A DNA stretch of 37,969 nt from JBGSOW01 sp041738875 (GCA_041738875.1 JBGSOW010000031.1:1-37969); one strand, 5' to 3'; positions 1 through 8,835 are shown, counted from the stretch's first letter. Notes: a model not told the origin generated them from the sequence alone. A program made the numbers and translations.

Positions 1-895
1 TAGACAGCTCTCCACCTGGGAAAATGTATTTGTTAAACCAAGGTTCACGGCTATGATACGGATTAATTGTGGAAATGGTTTGAATTAATCCTAAACCTCC
101 TTCTTTTAGTGATTTTGATAAAATACTGAAAAATTCTGGATACTGAGTCCATCTTACTGCTTCAATCATTTCAATCGATACGACTTTGTCATAAACGCCA
201 GTTAGATCGCGGTAGTCTTGGAATTTAATTTCAATTTGATCATTTAACTTTAATTCTTTTACTTTGGCGGTACTGTATTTGTATTGTTGTTTGGACAAGG
301 TGATTCCAACGCCTTTGATTTTATAATTTTGTGCGGCATAGATTAGTAATCCGCCCCAGCCGCAACCAACGTCTAGCAAAGTTTCTCCTTCTGAAAGCAT
401 TAGTTTCCTGCAAATGTGTTCGTATTTATTGATTTGGGCTTGTTCTAAACTATCTGAAGGTGTTTTGTAATACGCACAACTATATGCCATGGTTGGGTCT
501 AAGAATCTTTCGAAAAGGTCATTTCCGAGGTCATAATGTTCGCGAACATTGCGAAGTGATCTATGTTTGGTATTGCCAAATAATTTGTATTGTAATTGGT
601 TTAGATTATGAGATAGCCAATTTTGCTGTGGGGTTGCAATTTCCACCGAGAGTTCGAGTGCTTTTTCGAAATTTCCGTCGAAATCTATATTGCCCAACAT
701 GTATTGTTCGGCAAGTCCAAATGTGCCTTTCAAAGCAATCTGACTGTATACTTCTTTGGATTTAATATGAATGCGGAAATCTTCTTCGCCGCTGCCTGCT
801 TTTTGCGTGCGCCCATCAGGAAATACAATTGAAAACGACGCGTATTTACCACCTTCTTCCAAAAATCGTTTGACGATAGTATCGAATAACCCCAT
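1..895 (-). CDS. cfa: Cyclopropane-fatty-acyl-phospholipid synthase (partial, 3' end off window)
   Basis: This SAM-dependent enzyme transfers a methylene group to double bonds of membrane phospholipid acyl chains. It was read directly from the minus strand; 298 codons are present and the C-terminus lies beyond the window edge. Visible family motifs are VREHYDLGNDLFERFLD at about residue 117, the SAM-binding LLDVGCGWGG at about residue 173, GITLSKQQ, and SIEMIEAV, which resembles the EMIEAV version seen in mycolic-acid and plant type enzymes rather than the usual GMFEHVG. The last residues, YIFPGGELS, match the family block before the catalytic C-terminal part. ATG at 895 is preceded by TAATAT (902-907) six bases upstream and no Shine-Dalgarno sequence. 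The family call is firm; the exact substrate is inferred. Confidence 0.9.
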   Translation of the reverse strand, partial: MGLFDTIVKRFLEEGGKYASFSIVFPDGRTQKAGSGEEDFRIHIKSKEVYSQIALKGTFGLAEQYMLGNIDFDGNFEKALELSVEIATPQQNWLSHNLNQLQYKLFGNTKHRSLRNVREHYDLGNDLFERFLDPTMAYSCAYYKTPSDSLEQAQINKYEHICRKLMLSEGETLLDVGCGWGGLLIYAAQNYKIKGVGITLSKQQYKYSTAKVKELKLNDQIEIKFQDYRDLTGVYDKVVSIEMIEAVRWTQYPEFFSILSKSLKEGGLGLIQTISTINPYHSREPWFNKYIFPGGELS

Positions 896-1001
896 TTAGC
901 AATATTACAAAAATTTATATAGCAATAATTCCCTGTTTATTGTCTATTTATTCTCTGATTGTATAATATAGTTTTTCTCCAGTCATTAACCTCCTTTAGG
1001 G

Positions 1002-1007
1002 TATAAT
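1002..1007 (+). promoter_or_regulatory. -10 box of leaderless promoter for the AKR gene
   Basis: A perfect TATAAT lies five bases before the ATG at 1013, so transcription should start at or next to the start codon. There is no convincing -35 hexamer at 17 bp and no Shine-Dalgarno sequence between the box and the ATG. Confidence 0.6.
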
Positions 1008-1012
1008 TTATA

Positions 1013-1873
1013 ATGCAGCAGAATATGGCAAAACTAGATAAAAAGGATATTGGTAAATATACGCTTGGTACTTGGCTTTTTGGAGGAGTCATGACTCGAA
1101 ATCCAGATAACGATGATAAATCAGATATTCAGGCAATAAAAATGCATATTGATAATGGTGTAAATCAGATTTTTACAGCACAAAATTATGCGGAAGGTTG
1201 GGCTGAAAGGCTAGTAGGAGAAGCGGTTAAAGATTATGATCGAAGTAGTCTTGTTCTAAGTACTGCGATCAGAAAAGAGCATTCTGCGAATGATGACATG
1301 CTTCGCTCAATTGAGGAAAGTTTAGAAAGAATGGGACTTGATTATGTCGATATTGTTGTTCATCATGCGCCTATACCAGAAGTACCAGTTTCTGAAACTA
1401 TAAGTGCGCTAAATAAAATAGTAGATAGTGGGTTAGCTAGAGGCCTTGCTGTAAGTAACTACAATAGTGAATCAATGCAGGAAGCTTTAAACACGACAAA
1501 TTATCCAATACTTTTTAATCAGGTTTATTACAATCTCTATATCAGAGAAGTCGAAGTAGATGGCGTCTTGGCTCTATGCCAGCAAAACGATGTGTTGATC
1601 CAGGCATTTAGACCTTTGGAACTTGGCGAACTGGAAACTAGTGAAGAGACAATACTAAAAGAAATAGCAGAGAAGTATTCATTGACCAATTCACAATTAG
1701 CATTAGCTTGGCTAACCTCGCAGCAGGGCGTAGTAGTCGTCACAACAACTCATAAAGAAGAACACCTACTACAAAATTTAGAAGCCATGAATATCCAACT
1801 CGAAAATGAAGACATCGAAAAATTACGTCGCGACTTTCCCACCAGGACACTAGATAAAATGTGGATTAGGTAG
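1013..1873 (+). CDS. Aldo/keto reductase family protein with degenerate catalytic tetrad
   Basis: The 286-residue protein has the length and motif order of aldo/keto reductases, which are NADPH-dependent TIM barrels. The block GVNQIFTAQNYAEGWAERLV aligns with the family GINFIDTAxxYGxGxSE, so the catalytic Asp is Phe while Tyr is kept. The strand that normally carries the catalytic Lys reads LSTAIRKE, with Ala at that position. The His strand YVDIVVHHAP is intact. The fold is therefore clear, but ordinary carbonyl reduction is doubtful with two of four tetrad residues missing. ATG at 1013 follows TATAAT at 1002-1007; an alternative ATG lies at 1025. The gene is convergent with a dinD remnant. 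Confidence 0.85.
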   Translation: MQQNMAKLDKKDIGKYTLGTWLFGGVMTRNPDNDDKSDIQAIKMHIDNGVNQIFTAQNYAEGWAERLVGEAVKDYDRSSLVLSTAIRKEHSANDDMLRSIEESLERMGLDYVDIVVHHAPIPEVPVSETISALNKIVDSGLARGLAVSNYNSESMQEALNTTNYPILFNQVYYNLYIREVEVDGVLALCQQNDVLIQAFRPLELGELETSEETILKEIAEKYSLTNSQLALAWLTSQQGVVVVTTTHKEEHLLQNLEAMNIQLENEDIEKLRRDFPTRTLDKMWIR

Positions 1874-1894
1874 ATTTAACGCATTTCTAAACTT

Positions 1895-2164
1895 CTAAAA
1901 TATTTCTTCTAATTCCTGTTTTCGTGTTTGTGATGCAAAGTAATTTTGAGCAAGTGCTATTGCTTCTTTTTTAGAATCTCCATTCTGTGCAATTAAGTAA
2001 CAAGCGCGTCTCGTTAGCTCATAGTCAGGTATCGCTCTGATGCTGCGTTTGTTCGTCCCCGCAGCTATTTCGATCATTTTCGACACCTGTCGAAAATGAT
2101 CAGTAATATGTGGATGGATTTTCGTCAAAGCTATCTGAGCTCTTTTAACTACTTCATAAAAATC
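1895..2164 (-). pseudogene. dinD: Remnant of DNA-damage-inducible protein D (DinD)
   Basis: About 90 codons are open on the minus strand between an in-frame stop at 2165-2167 and the stop at 1895. The segment LTRRACYLIAQNGDSKKEAI, followed by AQNYFASQTRKQEL, matches the core of DinD (E. coli has LSRYACYLVVQNGDPAKPVI then TYFAIQTRRQEL). The preceding DHFRQVSKMIEI also aligns. Intact DinD proteins are about 275 residues; the N-terminal BRO-like start and the whole C-terminal half are missing here. The only early start is TTG at 2128. This looks like a decayed gene, although translation of the 77-residue fragment cannot be excluded. A 30-bp palindrome sits inside it. Confidence 0.75.
2072..2101. 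repeat. Perfect inverted repeat, 14-bp arms with 2-bp centre
   Basis: The arm GATCATTTTCGACA (2072-2085) is followed by CC and then by its exact reverse complement (2088-2101). It lies within the dinD remnant, where it encodes DHFRQVSKMI. The match is perfect over 14 pairs, far longer than expected by chance in 38 kb, and no poly-T run follows, so it is not a typical terminator. Confidence 0.9.
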
Positions 2165-2224
2165 TTACATAATTCTTGCAGGGGTTAATATCAATTGAAT
2201 GATGAAATATCAAAATTTCACATA

Positions 2225-2253
2225 TTGCGTGGGGAGGTAATAAAGGATAATAT
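2225..2253 (+). promoter_or_regulatory. Promoter of the PEGA protein gene
   Basis: TTGCGT at 2225-2230 and TAATAT at 2248-2253 are separated by 17 bp. Six bases separate the -10 box from the ATG at 2260, so the transcript is predicted to be leaderless or nearly so. Confidence 0.6.
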
Positions 2254-2259
2254 CGAATT

Positions 2260-4020
2260 ATGACTAAGAAAAAAGATATAAAACTTGAAAAGGAAGAAGA
2301 GGTAGTTGAAACTGAAGCAGTTGAAGAGACTACTCTAGCAAAAAATTCAGAAACCGCAGTTGAAGTTGAGACTACTGAAGTAACAACAGAAACAGATAGT
2401 GAGGATGCTATAAGTACAGAAGAGGTTGAAGTGACTAGTACTAGACCGCGCATTAGCAGGAGAAATTTGATTATTGCAGGTGTAGTGTTTTTTATAGTTT
2501 TCCTTGCGATTGCGCTTCCTCTTGGATATCTTGCGGCACTTAGACATAACTTATTTGGTATAAATGAAGGCACGCTTGAAGTTAGTATTAATGTTAATGG
2601 TCAGAATCAGAGTGAGTTTCACGACACAATTACACTTTCAGTTAATGGAGAAGAGGTTGAACTTTCCGAAAACCTAGCCTACACAAAGAAAATTCCAGCT
2701 GGCGAGGTTGATCTAAAAATCTCCGGCAATTATTACACAAACGACACAGCTACAATCACAATCACCCGTGGAGAAATAACTTCATACACATTCAACCTAC
2801 AACCCACAGCCTCACTAAGCATTAAAGCATTGGACTTTTTCAGTGGTGAGGAACTAACGGATTTCACAGTAAATGTCGATGGAGAAGAATACACTTCAGG
2901 GGAAGCATCAGAAATAATTGTAAACGATATCCTTATGCAAAGTCCTGATATCGAGACGATTGTATTAAGCAAAGACGGCTACAACAGTAAAACTTTTGAA
3001 TTTAACCAGGAATTAACCCAAGGTTTGAACGACTTTCACAATGTATTAACCAAAGAGGGAAAATTCTTTTATGTGTCCAATAGCGATGGCAGTAGCTCAA
3101 TCTATTCAGCCAATTATGATGGGAGTGACATAAAGAAATTAACAGATAATGCTGGAAATGATTACAATCCAGAGTTAAATGTAGTTGAAAATCGAGTTTA
3201 TTTCTTATCAAACCGCGCCAATGAAAAAAATAGCCTTGGTCAAACCGCGCAGTACTTATACTCTATAGGAACTGATGGTCAAGGATTGAGGAGAGAAACA
3301 ACTGGGAACTATAATGACTATTCAAGCATTGGAGAATACAATATTTACTCTAAGTTACGAATTTTTGTTAAGTATGAGCCTAGTGAAGGGCGCTCGTATT
3401 TATATGTAGGTAGTGTAAAAGGTGATGGTGCAACGAAGGTCGATACCGATATAGAGGGGCAGCTTAGATATTATAAATTATCATATAACGGAAAATTCAT
3501 AGTATACCATCAAGCTTTCAATGAAATGTCAGACGATGAGGTACAAAAAGTATTTTACTATGACCTTGCTACGAAAAAAAGCACTGAAATCTTCGAAATT
3601 TTCAAAAATGAATGGATGTATATTGAGGATGTGAGTTCTGATAACAAATATGCGTTAATCTATGTAAATGATAGAAATGGTGAGGTAAATATCTGGAGAG
3701 CAGGAATTGGAGATAAAAAGAAATTAACTAACGATAAGAATTACCAGGGAGCAGCACGATTTCTGCCAAATAGCGATAAGTTCTCTTATAATATGGATAT
3801 AGATGGCGTACGCAGCGTTTATACACGCAATATTGACGGAACTGGTGAACAAAAATGGACAGGCAATAAAAAAATAGACGCGTATGTCTGGGTCGACGCC
3901 GAGACATTACTATTTAACACTAGTGAGGGAGTTTTCATCACACGAAATGCCAGCGAAGCCAAAAAAGTCTTGCCTGGAGTGGAAGGTAGCACTTTTCCAG
4001 TTGTTATAGGCACTCACTAG
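2260..4020 (+). CDS. Membrane-anchored PEGA-domain and beta-propeller-like surface protein
   Basis: The 586-residue protein begins with a Lys- and then Glu/Thr-rich cytoplasmic tail (residues 1-68). One membrane span follows (about 70-95, IIAGVVFFIVFLAIALPLGY). The extracellular part starts with PEGA-like beta domains (about 105-265; IPAGEVDLKISGNYY is typical). It then has TolB-like propeller repeats from about 268 to the end, such as SSIYSANYDGSDIKKLTDNA and VYTRNIDGTGEQKW. No catalytic motif is visible, so a structural, binding or sensory surface role is likely. It is a single-gene unit with its own promoter and lies upstream of another large surface protein that has a separate promoter. 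Confidence 0.8.
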   Translation: MTKKKDIKLEKEEEVVETEAVEETTLAKNSETAVEVETTEVTTETDSEDAISTEEVEVTSTRPRISRRNLIIAGVVFFIVFLAIALPLGYLAALRHNLFGINEGTLEVSINVNGQNQSEFHDTITLSVNGEEVELSENLAYTKKIPAGEVDLKISGNYYTNDTATITITRGEITSYTFNLQPTASLSIKALDFFSGEELTDFTVNVDGEEYTSGEASEIIVNDILMQSPDIETIVLSKDGYNSKTFEFNQELTQGLNDFHNVLTKEGKFFYVSNSDGSSSIYSANYDGSDIKKLTDNAGNDYNPELNVVENRVYFLSNRANEKNSLGQTAQYLYSIGTDGQGLRRETTGNYNDYSSIGEYNIYSKLRIFVKYEPSEGRSYLYVGSVKGDGATKVDTDIEGQLRYYKLSYNGKFIVYHQAFNEMSDDEVQKVFYYDLATKKSTEIFEIFKNEWMYIEDVSSDNKYALIYVNDRNGEVNIWRAGIGDKKKLTNDKNYQGAARFLPNSDKFSYNMDIDGVRSVYTRNIDGTGEQKWTGNKKIDAYVWVDAETLLFNTSEGVFITRNASEAKKVLPGVEGSTFPVVIGTH

Positions 4021-4054
4021 CAGTTTAGTAGGTTGTTTTTCTCACAAACTCATT

Positions 4055-4083
4055 TTGACATGTGGTTTTTTAATACCTACAAT
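4055..4083 (+). promoter_or_regulatory. Strong consensus promoter of the beta-helix protein gene
   Basis: A perfect TTGACA (4055-4060) and TACAAT (4078-4083) are separated by exactly 17 bp. The ATG at 4104 is 20 bases after the -10 box, which leaves a short leader of about 14 nt containing only a weak CGAGA element. Confidence 0.75.
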
Positions 4084-4103
4084 AAGAAAAGAATAAATCG
4101 AGA

Positions 4104-7100
4104 ATGTTGAAAATTCAGATTATAAAAACTGTTGTACTTGTCCCCCTAGCATTGATGTTAGGATTTGTTTTATCTTTAATTCTCGCAAATAGCAACAAAA
4201 TATCGGCAGCGGGCGACACTTATACAGTATGTGCAGTAGGCTGTGATTTCACGACTTTGACAGACGCGTTTAATACTCCTGGTATAGGATACGATACAAT
4301 TCAGATAGAAAGTGGTTATATTTTCGATGCGGCCTTTGAAAGCACATTTTTAGGAATGGCAGACGGAATCACAGTCGAATGCTTACCAGGTGCGGACACT
4401 ATTGGAAGTTCAACTGATCCTTCGATTTTCGTATGGGTTGCTAGTGACGTCGTATTCCAAGACTGTACGTTTGAAAATGTAAGTTTCGACGTGTCAGGCA
4501 GAACAGACGTCTCATTTTTAGATAACACATTTAGCAGTGCTGCACAGTTTCAATTAACTTTTACTGGTGCGAACGGATTCACAATTTCTGGCAATAACGG
4601 CATCCAGCTTATCCAAATCCAAAACGCAGACAACGGTCTGATAGAAAATAACACGATTGAGTGCAGATTTTCTAGCAACTGCATTAATCTAGTAACAGCA
4701 GGGGGAGGGCCTTTCGACTATACAAATCCTGCTGACGTCCCAAGCAACATAATCATAAACAACAACGATATTGTAAATTATAATGTAGGTACCACAGGAG
4801 ATTTCGTCTATTTTAATGCTGGCCTCGATATCGAATTTACCAATAACACAGTTTATTCTGCTGTAGTAACTGATGATACATATATCACAATGGTTAGTAT
4901 GGAAAATTCAGGTATTTACTTTGCCTATAACTACATAATTTTCCCCGAAAAGGTACCCGGCGCATCTAACGGCACATGGGGAGTAAACATTAGGGTTTCA
5001 GACGGTGATACGAATTTGCTTTTAGAACATAATACAATTGTCGTCGATGGTACGACAAATATGATGTATGGTAGTGCATGTCTAGGATTATATGATGGTG
5101 GTTCAAATCCAAATCCAGTTATAAATATAGAGGCGAATTACAACCTATGTGTAAATATTTCAGAAACTGTCGAGGTAGGTGCTTCCGGCATCAGCCTTTC
5201 CTATGAAATTGGTTCTGTGACAATTAATTTAACTGACTTCTATAATGGCTTTTGGAGGATACAGGAGGAAATTATAGATTCAAATGATATTATCACGGCA
5301 CTGGATCCGACTACTGTGTTTACTGATCCGGTATTGAGGACGGAGAATTTAGACGTAAGTGATGATTATGATCCAGTGCCGATGAGTAGGCACCTGGACG
5401 TAAATGGCACTGAGGATATCGGCGCCTACAGCGCCGAGCGTGTATCAGAATACTTGATTGATGAGAATTGTATGGTGGATTATGTCACTTGTTTTTCGAA
5501 TACAACCGGGATTTTAAACCTCGTTGCTTCCGATAACGACTCCATAACTCTTGGAGAAGGAACGTACCTACCTTTTAGATTAGAAAATGGGCTTAACAAT
5601 GTCACAATTCAAGGCCAAGGAGATAGTACAATCATTGATGCAGCTGGAGTAGGTAGCGCTGTGGTTCTGGAAAACACTGACAACTCTTCAGTTAGTGATA
5701 TTCAAGTTAAAGACTCATTCTCTTTTGTTACGACGACGTATACAATTACCCACCCAATGTTTGTATTTGCTGGGAATGTATACGACGACACCGGTGATGT
5801 GGGGCTGCCTGCGTATTCAACACCAATAGTTATAGATACTAACTTCTGTTACATAGATGTAATTACAGAGGATGGTTATGATATTACGCTGGCTGCGGGA
5901 GATGCAACGAATTCATTTAATCTCGTGCTTTTGGAGGTTTTCGGGCTTAAGATTAATTTTCTAGTGCCAGACAACCTGATTTCCACAGAAGCGGAAATGA
6001 TAGATTTTCTTCTCAATGATTGTGAAGTGCCTGCGAGTGTGGACTTGTTTTTTGAAGATGTGTTTACAGTGAGTGGCGGGGACTTCACCTATAACGAAGC
6101 AGGCCTTGCTATAGCGGGAGTTACTTTGGATAGTGGAATTACGAATCCTGCAAGGATAGACCGTTTTGATGAATTAGAAGAGAGTTCGGGAGTTGGTTTT
6201 TTCGATTCCTCCAATAATACTTTTACAAATATTTCTTTTTCTGGAAATTCGATCGGTGTAATATTCGGAGATGGATCGGCAAACAATAGCATTCAAGATT
6301 CAACGATTGATGGGTTAACTTCACAGATAATTTCAAGTTCAGATAGTGATAACAACCTTATAAATAGTATCTTTGATTTTGATAGTATAGCTCTCGAAGG
6401 TTTTGGGGATTTGAATATTCTAAATTCTATTTCAGCTACGGTACTTGATTCTGGAGCAAATGGGATCGAGAATGCAACTGTCGAAATTGAAAATGCAATT
6501 GGTGATTTACTAACTTCTTTGCAAACCGACATAAATGGCGAGACTGGAAACAGCACACCTCTACTGGTAGCAGTTTTGAACGGAGCTGGTCCATTTAGCT
6601 ATTTAAGTGGAGGGTTGAATCCGCTTACATTTAGTGTTGTAGCAACTGAATATTACTCACTTACTCAGTCTAGCCAGATTTCTGCACCCTACACTGCGCT
6701 GCAATTTTCGCTGCTTAGTATTCCGGATGAAGTTGACGAGGACGAGGATGACAATGACAGCGAAGAAGAAAATGAAAACAATAATAACGAAACAGAAGAC
6801 GGTCAAGATGACAACGCTAGCACTCCAGTAAACTCTGCACAACCCACAAATAGTCAGCAGAATGGCACAGGTGAGCAATTTTCAGACTTGGAGCAAGGAA
6901 TAGACGAAAACAGCAATGAGAATATAACTCTAACTTCCTTAGATTCCCTAGCAGATGCTATTGCCCAGACAGGTGATCTTGATTCATCAAATCCATCGGG
7001 AACTGGCAGTACGCTTGCAGAAGCCGAAGAATCAAACGCGTCGAACATACTTCTCATCTTACTATTAACGGCTATCCCAGTAATATTACTAGCTCTAGTG

Positions 7101-7136
7101 CTAAATAAAGCCCGACTGGATAGGCTAACTTCTTGA
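4104..7136 (+). CDS. Large secreted, C-terminally anchored right-handed beta-helix protein
   Basis: The 1010-residue protein has an N-terminal signal segment (residues 8-32, rich in L and V, followed by KISAAGD). Two right-handed beta-helix regions follow, about 38-450 and 455-860. They show NNxI/NNTI ladders such as GLIENNTIECRF and NNIIINNNDIVNYN, and the first ends in the typical EDIGAYSAER. A 50-residue acidic, Asn- and Gln-rich linker (from about 873) leads to a C-terminal membrane span (NILLILLLTAIPVILLALVL) and a short basic tail. There is no LPXTG motif, so anchoring is by the membrane helix. Beta-helix surface proteins often bind or cleave polysaccharides, but no active site is recognisable. 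It may act in attachment to a host or in cell-surface structure. Confidence 0.82.
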   Translation: MLKIQIIKTVVLVPLALMLGFVLSLILANSNKISAAGDTYTVCAVGCDFTTLTDAFNTPGIGYDTIQIESGYIFDAAFESTFLGMADGITVECLPGADTIGSSTDPSIFVWVASDVVFQDCTFENVSFDVSGRTDVSFLDNTFSSAAQFQLTFTGANGFTISGNNGIQLIQIQNADNGLIENNTIECRFSSNCINLVTAGGGPFDYTNPADVPSNIIINNNDIVNYNVGTTGDFVYFNAGLDIEFTNNTVYSAVVTDDTYITMVSMENSGIYFAYNYIIFPEKVPGASNGTWGVNIRVSDGDTNLLLEHNTIVVDGTTNMMYGSACLGLYDGGSNPNPVINIEANYNLCVNISETVEVGASGISLSYEIGSVTINLTDFYNGFWRIQEEIIDSNDIITALDPTTVFTDPVLRTENLDVSDDYDPVPMSRHLDVNGTEDIGAYSAERVSEYLIDENCMVDYVTCFSNTTGILNLVASDNDSITLGEGTYLPFRLENGLNNVTIQGQGDSTIIDAAGVGSAVVLENTDNSSVSDIQVKDSFSFVTTTYTITHPMFVFAGNVYDDTGDVGLPAYSTPIVIDTNFCYIDVITEDGYDITLAAGDATNSFNLVLLEVFGLKINFLVPDNLISTEAEMIDFLLNDCEVPASVDLFFEDVFTVSGGDFTYNEAGLAIAGVTLDSGITNPARIDRFDELEESSGVGFFDSSNNTFTNISFSGNSIGVIFGDGSANNSIQDSTIDGLTSQIISSSDSDNNLINSIFDFDSIALEGFGDLNILNSISATVLDSGANGIENATVEIENAIGDLLTSLQTDINGETGNSTPLLVAVLNGAGPFSYLSGGLNPLTFSVVATEYYSLTQSSQISAPYTALQFSLLSIPDEVDEDEDDNDSEEENENNNNETEDGQDDNASTPVNSAQPTNSQQNGTGEQFSDLEQGIDENSNENITLTSLDSLADAIAQTGDLDSSNPSGTGSTLAEAEESNASNILLILLLTAIPVILLALVLNKARLDRLTS

Positions 7137-7145
7137 TATTCTGAA

Positions 7146-7655
7146 TTATTTTAGCGTGAACCCGCCGTCGACTGTTAATACCTGCCCTGTGATAAAGCTA
7201 GCTTTATTGCTTAGCAAGTAGATAACTGAATCTGCAATTTCATCAGGTCTGCCTATTCTTTGGATTATGGAAGAATTCGTGGTTAGGGAGGGATCTTCAC
7301 CAGTAGATGCGGATAATGGTGTGTCGATTAATCCTGGAGCGACTGCATTAACTCTTACTAGTGGATTTCTAAAGTGTCTGGCAAAGGACTTTGTAAGTGA
7401 AATAATTCCGGCTTTTGTTGCTGAATAAATAACACCGTAAGGTTCTCCGATTATTCCATCGACAGAAGTTAGATTAACTATTGAACCTTGTTCTGAAGTT
7501 TCTTTGATCAGATTCCCCAATATTTTTAGAGTCCAAAACGTACCTTTTAAATTTACTTTTAGAGTTTTATCTATATCCAATAATTTCTGAGCAACTGATT
7601 TACCGATTCCACTGGTTGAACCAGTCACAAATACAGCTTTATCTTTCAAGTCCAT
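7146..7655 (-). CDS. Short-chain dehydrogenase/reductase with large internal deletion
   Basis: The protein is 169 residues, whereas classical SDRs are about 245. The N-terminal cofactor motif TGSTSGIG (residues 12-19), the catalytic Ser (NLTSVDG), the YxxxK pair (YSATKAG) and the C-terminal TGQVLTVDGGF are all present. The sequence jumps from SVAQKLLD to IDKTLKVNLKGTF, omitting about 76 residues: strands beta2 to beta4, the acidic cofactor-selecting residue and the NNAG motif. The reading frame is kept. A Rossmann fold lacking these strands is unlikely to be a normal oxidoreductase, so this is probably a decaying gene. TATAAT (7657-7662) ends one base before the ATG, unusually close, so the promoter or the start is uncertain. 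Confidence 0.8.
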   Translation of the reverse strand: MDLKDKAVFVTGSTSGIGKSVAQKLLDIDKTLKVNLKGTFWTLKILGNLIKETSEQGSIVNLTSVDGIIGEPYGVIYSATKAGIISLTKSFARHFRNPLVRVNAVAPGLIDTPLSASTGEDPSLTTNSSIIQRIGRPDEIADSVIYLLSNKASFITGQVLTVDGGFTLK

Positions 7656-7845
7656 AATTATAAAGCAAGAGTACCTAGGATAAAAATTGCTATGAACAAC
7701 ACAAGCAAATTAATTTAATTATCTTCGTTTCTAAATTATTATTGCGCATTTCCAAACTAAAATATAGTAAATTTGTAGAAAACTATACTCTTTACTTGAA
7801 CCTCGCAGGCACTATACCAAAAGTAGTACAATTCAAATAACCACA

Positions 7846-8835
7846 ATGAAATTTATCGATAAAATATATGGGGAGATTGAGGTAGTTGACCCGACAATTA
7901 GAAGATTAATTAAAACGAAACCCTTTCAGAGATTAAAACGCATTAATCAATACGGTGGGGTTAATTTCGTATATAAGAACGCTTATCAGACTTCTAGATT
8001 TGAGCATTCTATAGGTGTTTGGTATAGCACGTGTAAGCTCGGCGCGGATCTGGAGACTCAAATTGCGGCACTTTTGCACGATGTGGGGCATTTTACGTTC
8101 TCGCATTTAGTTGATATGGCGAAAGAGTCGGAACTTGAAAGTGAACACGAATTTGTCCAAGGCGAATTGGAAGGATGGGATGAGATTGAGATAATTCTTA
8201 AAGAAAAGAATATTCGAGTCAAAGATGTAGATAAATATAAATTAATAAAAAACTCTCTACCTGATATTGGAACTGATAGATTAGATTACGCGATTAGAGA
8301 TTTCGAGGCAGTTGTGCCGCAGAATGATAATTTTGGAGCTAAGGCTTTGAGCGATATTGAATTGATTGATGGTGAAATTGTATTTAAAACTAAAAGCATC
8401 GCCAAAGAATTTGCTAAAAGAGGGAATAGGGCGATGTGGCATGTAATTTATGATCCGCAGATTGTGGTTGTGTATCAAGCAATAGTAGAAATTTTGAGGA
8501 TTGGCATGAAGGATGGATGGATTACGAAAAAAGATCTTTTGTCGACTGACGACGATATGATGAAATTGATTAAGTCTAAAAGCCAAGAATACAAACCGGA
8601 GTATCTGAAAGTATTTACTCACCGTTATAGCACTGTGGTAACAGAGAATGACGAACCTCACGATTTCAAAGCGAAAAAGCTGAAAGCAAGGTATTTCGAT
8701 CCACGCGTCATGATAAAACCCGGCGAAACCAAAAGAATCTCTGAAATAGATCCAGAAGCAAAACTACTTCTAGAGAAATATAGCAAAATCTTCGAGGATG
8801 CGAAGAAAGAGGTTGGATTGAAGTTAATGTTTTAA
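7846..8835 (+). CDS. HD-domain phosphohydrolase, dNTPase (SAMHD1/dGTPase) like
   Basis: The 329-residue protein has the arrangement of dGTPase/SAMHD1-type HD proteins. The N-terminal substrate-site block PFQRLKRINQYG is followed by the first metal His in RFEHSIGV (about 50), the HD pair in ALLHDVGHFTFSH (about 77), a HEF element, and the final metal Asp in DIGTDRLDYAIRD (about 145). These proteins hydrolyse dNTPs to nucleosides and triphosphate; the true substrate here is inferred. A TACAAT at 7827-7832 may be its -10 box. A protein of unknown function starts 47 bp downstream in the same direction. Confidence 0.85.
   Translation: MKFIDKIYGEIEVVDPTIRRLIKTKPFQRLKRINQYGGVNFVYKNAYQTSRFEHSIGVWYSTCKLGADLETQIAALLHDVGHFTFSHLVDMAKESELESEHEFVQGELEGWDEIEIILKEKNIRVKDVDKYKLIKNSLPDIGTDRLDYAIRDFEAVVPQNDNFGAKALSDIELIDGEIVFKTKSIAKEFAKRGNRAMWHVIYDPQIVVVYQAIVEILRIGMKDGWITKKDLLSTDDDMMKLIKSKSQEYKPEYLKVFTHRYSTVVTENDEPHDFKAKKLKARYFDPRVMIKPGETKRISEIDPEAKLLLEKYSKIFEDAKKEVGLKLMF

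Noticed and set aside
60..91. Inverted repeat GGATTAATT/AATTAATCC in the cfa gene
   Set aside because: It is AT-rich with a 14-nt spacer, so it is likely accidental.
2154..2573. Minus-strand 139-codon Ser/Thr-rich frame
   Set aside because: It is the antisense shadow of the Glu/Thr-rich N-terminus of the PEGA protein.
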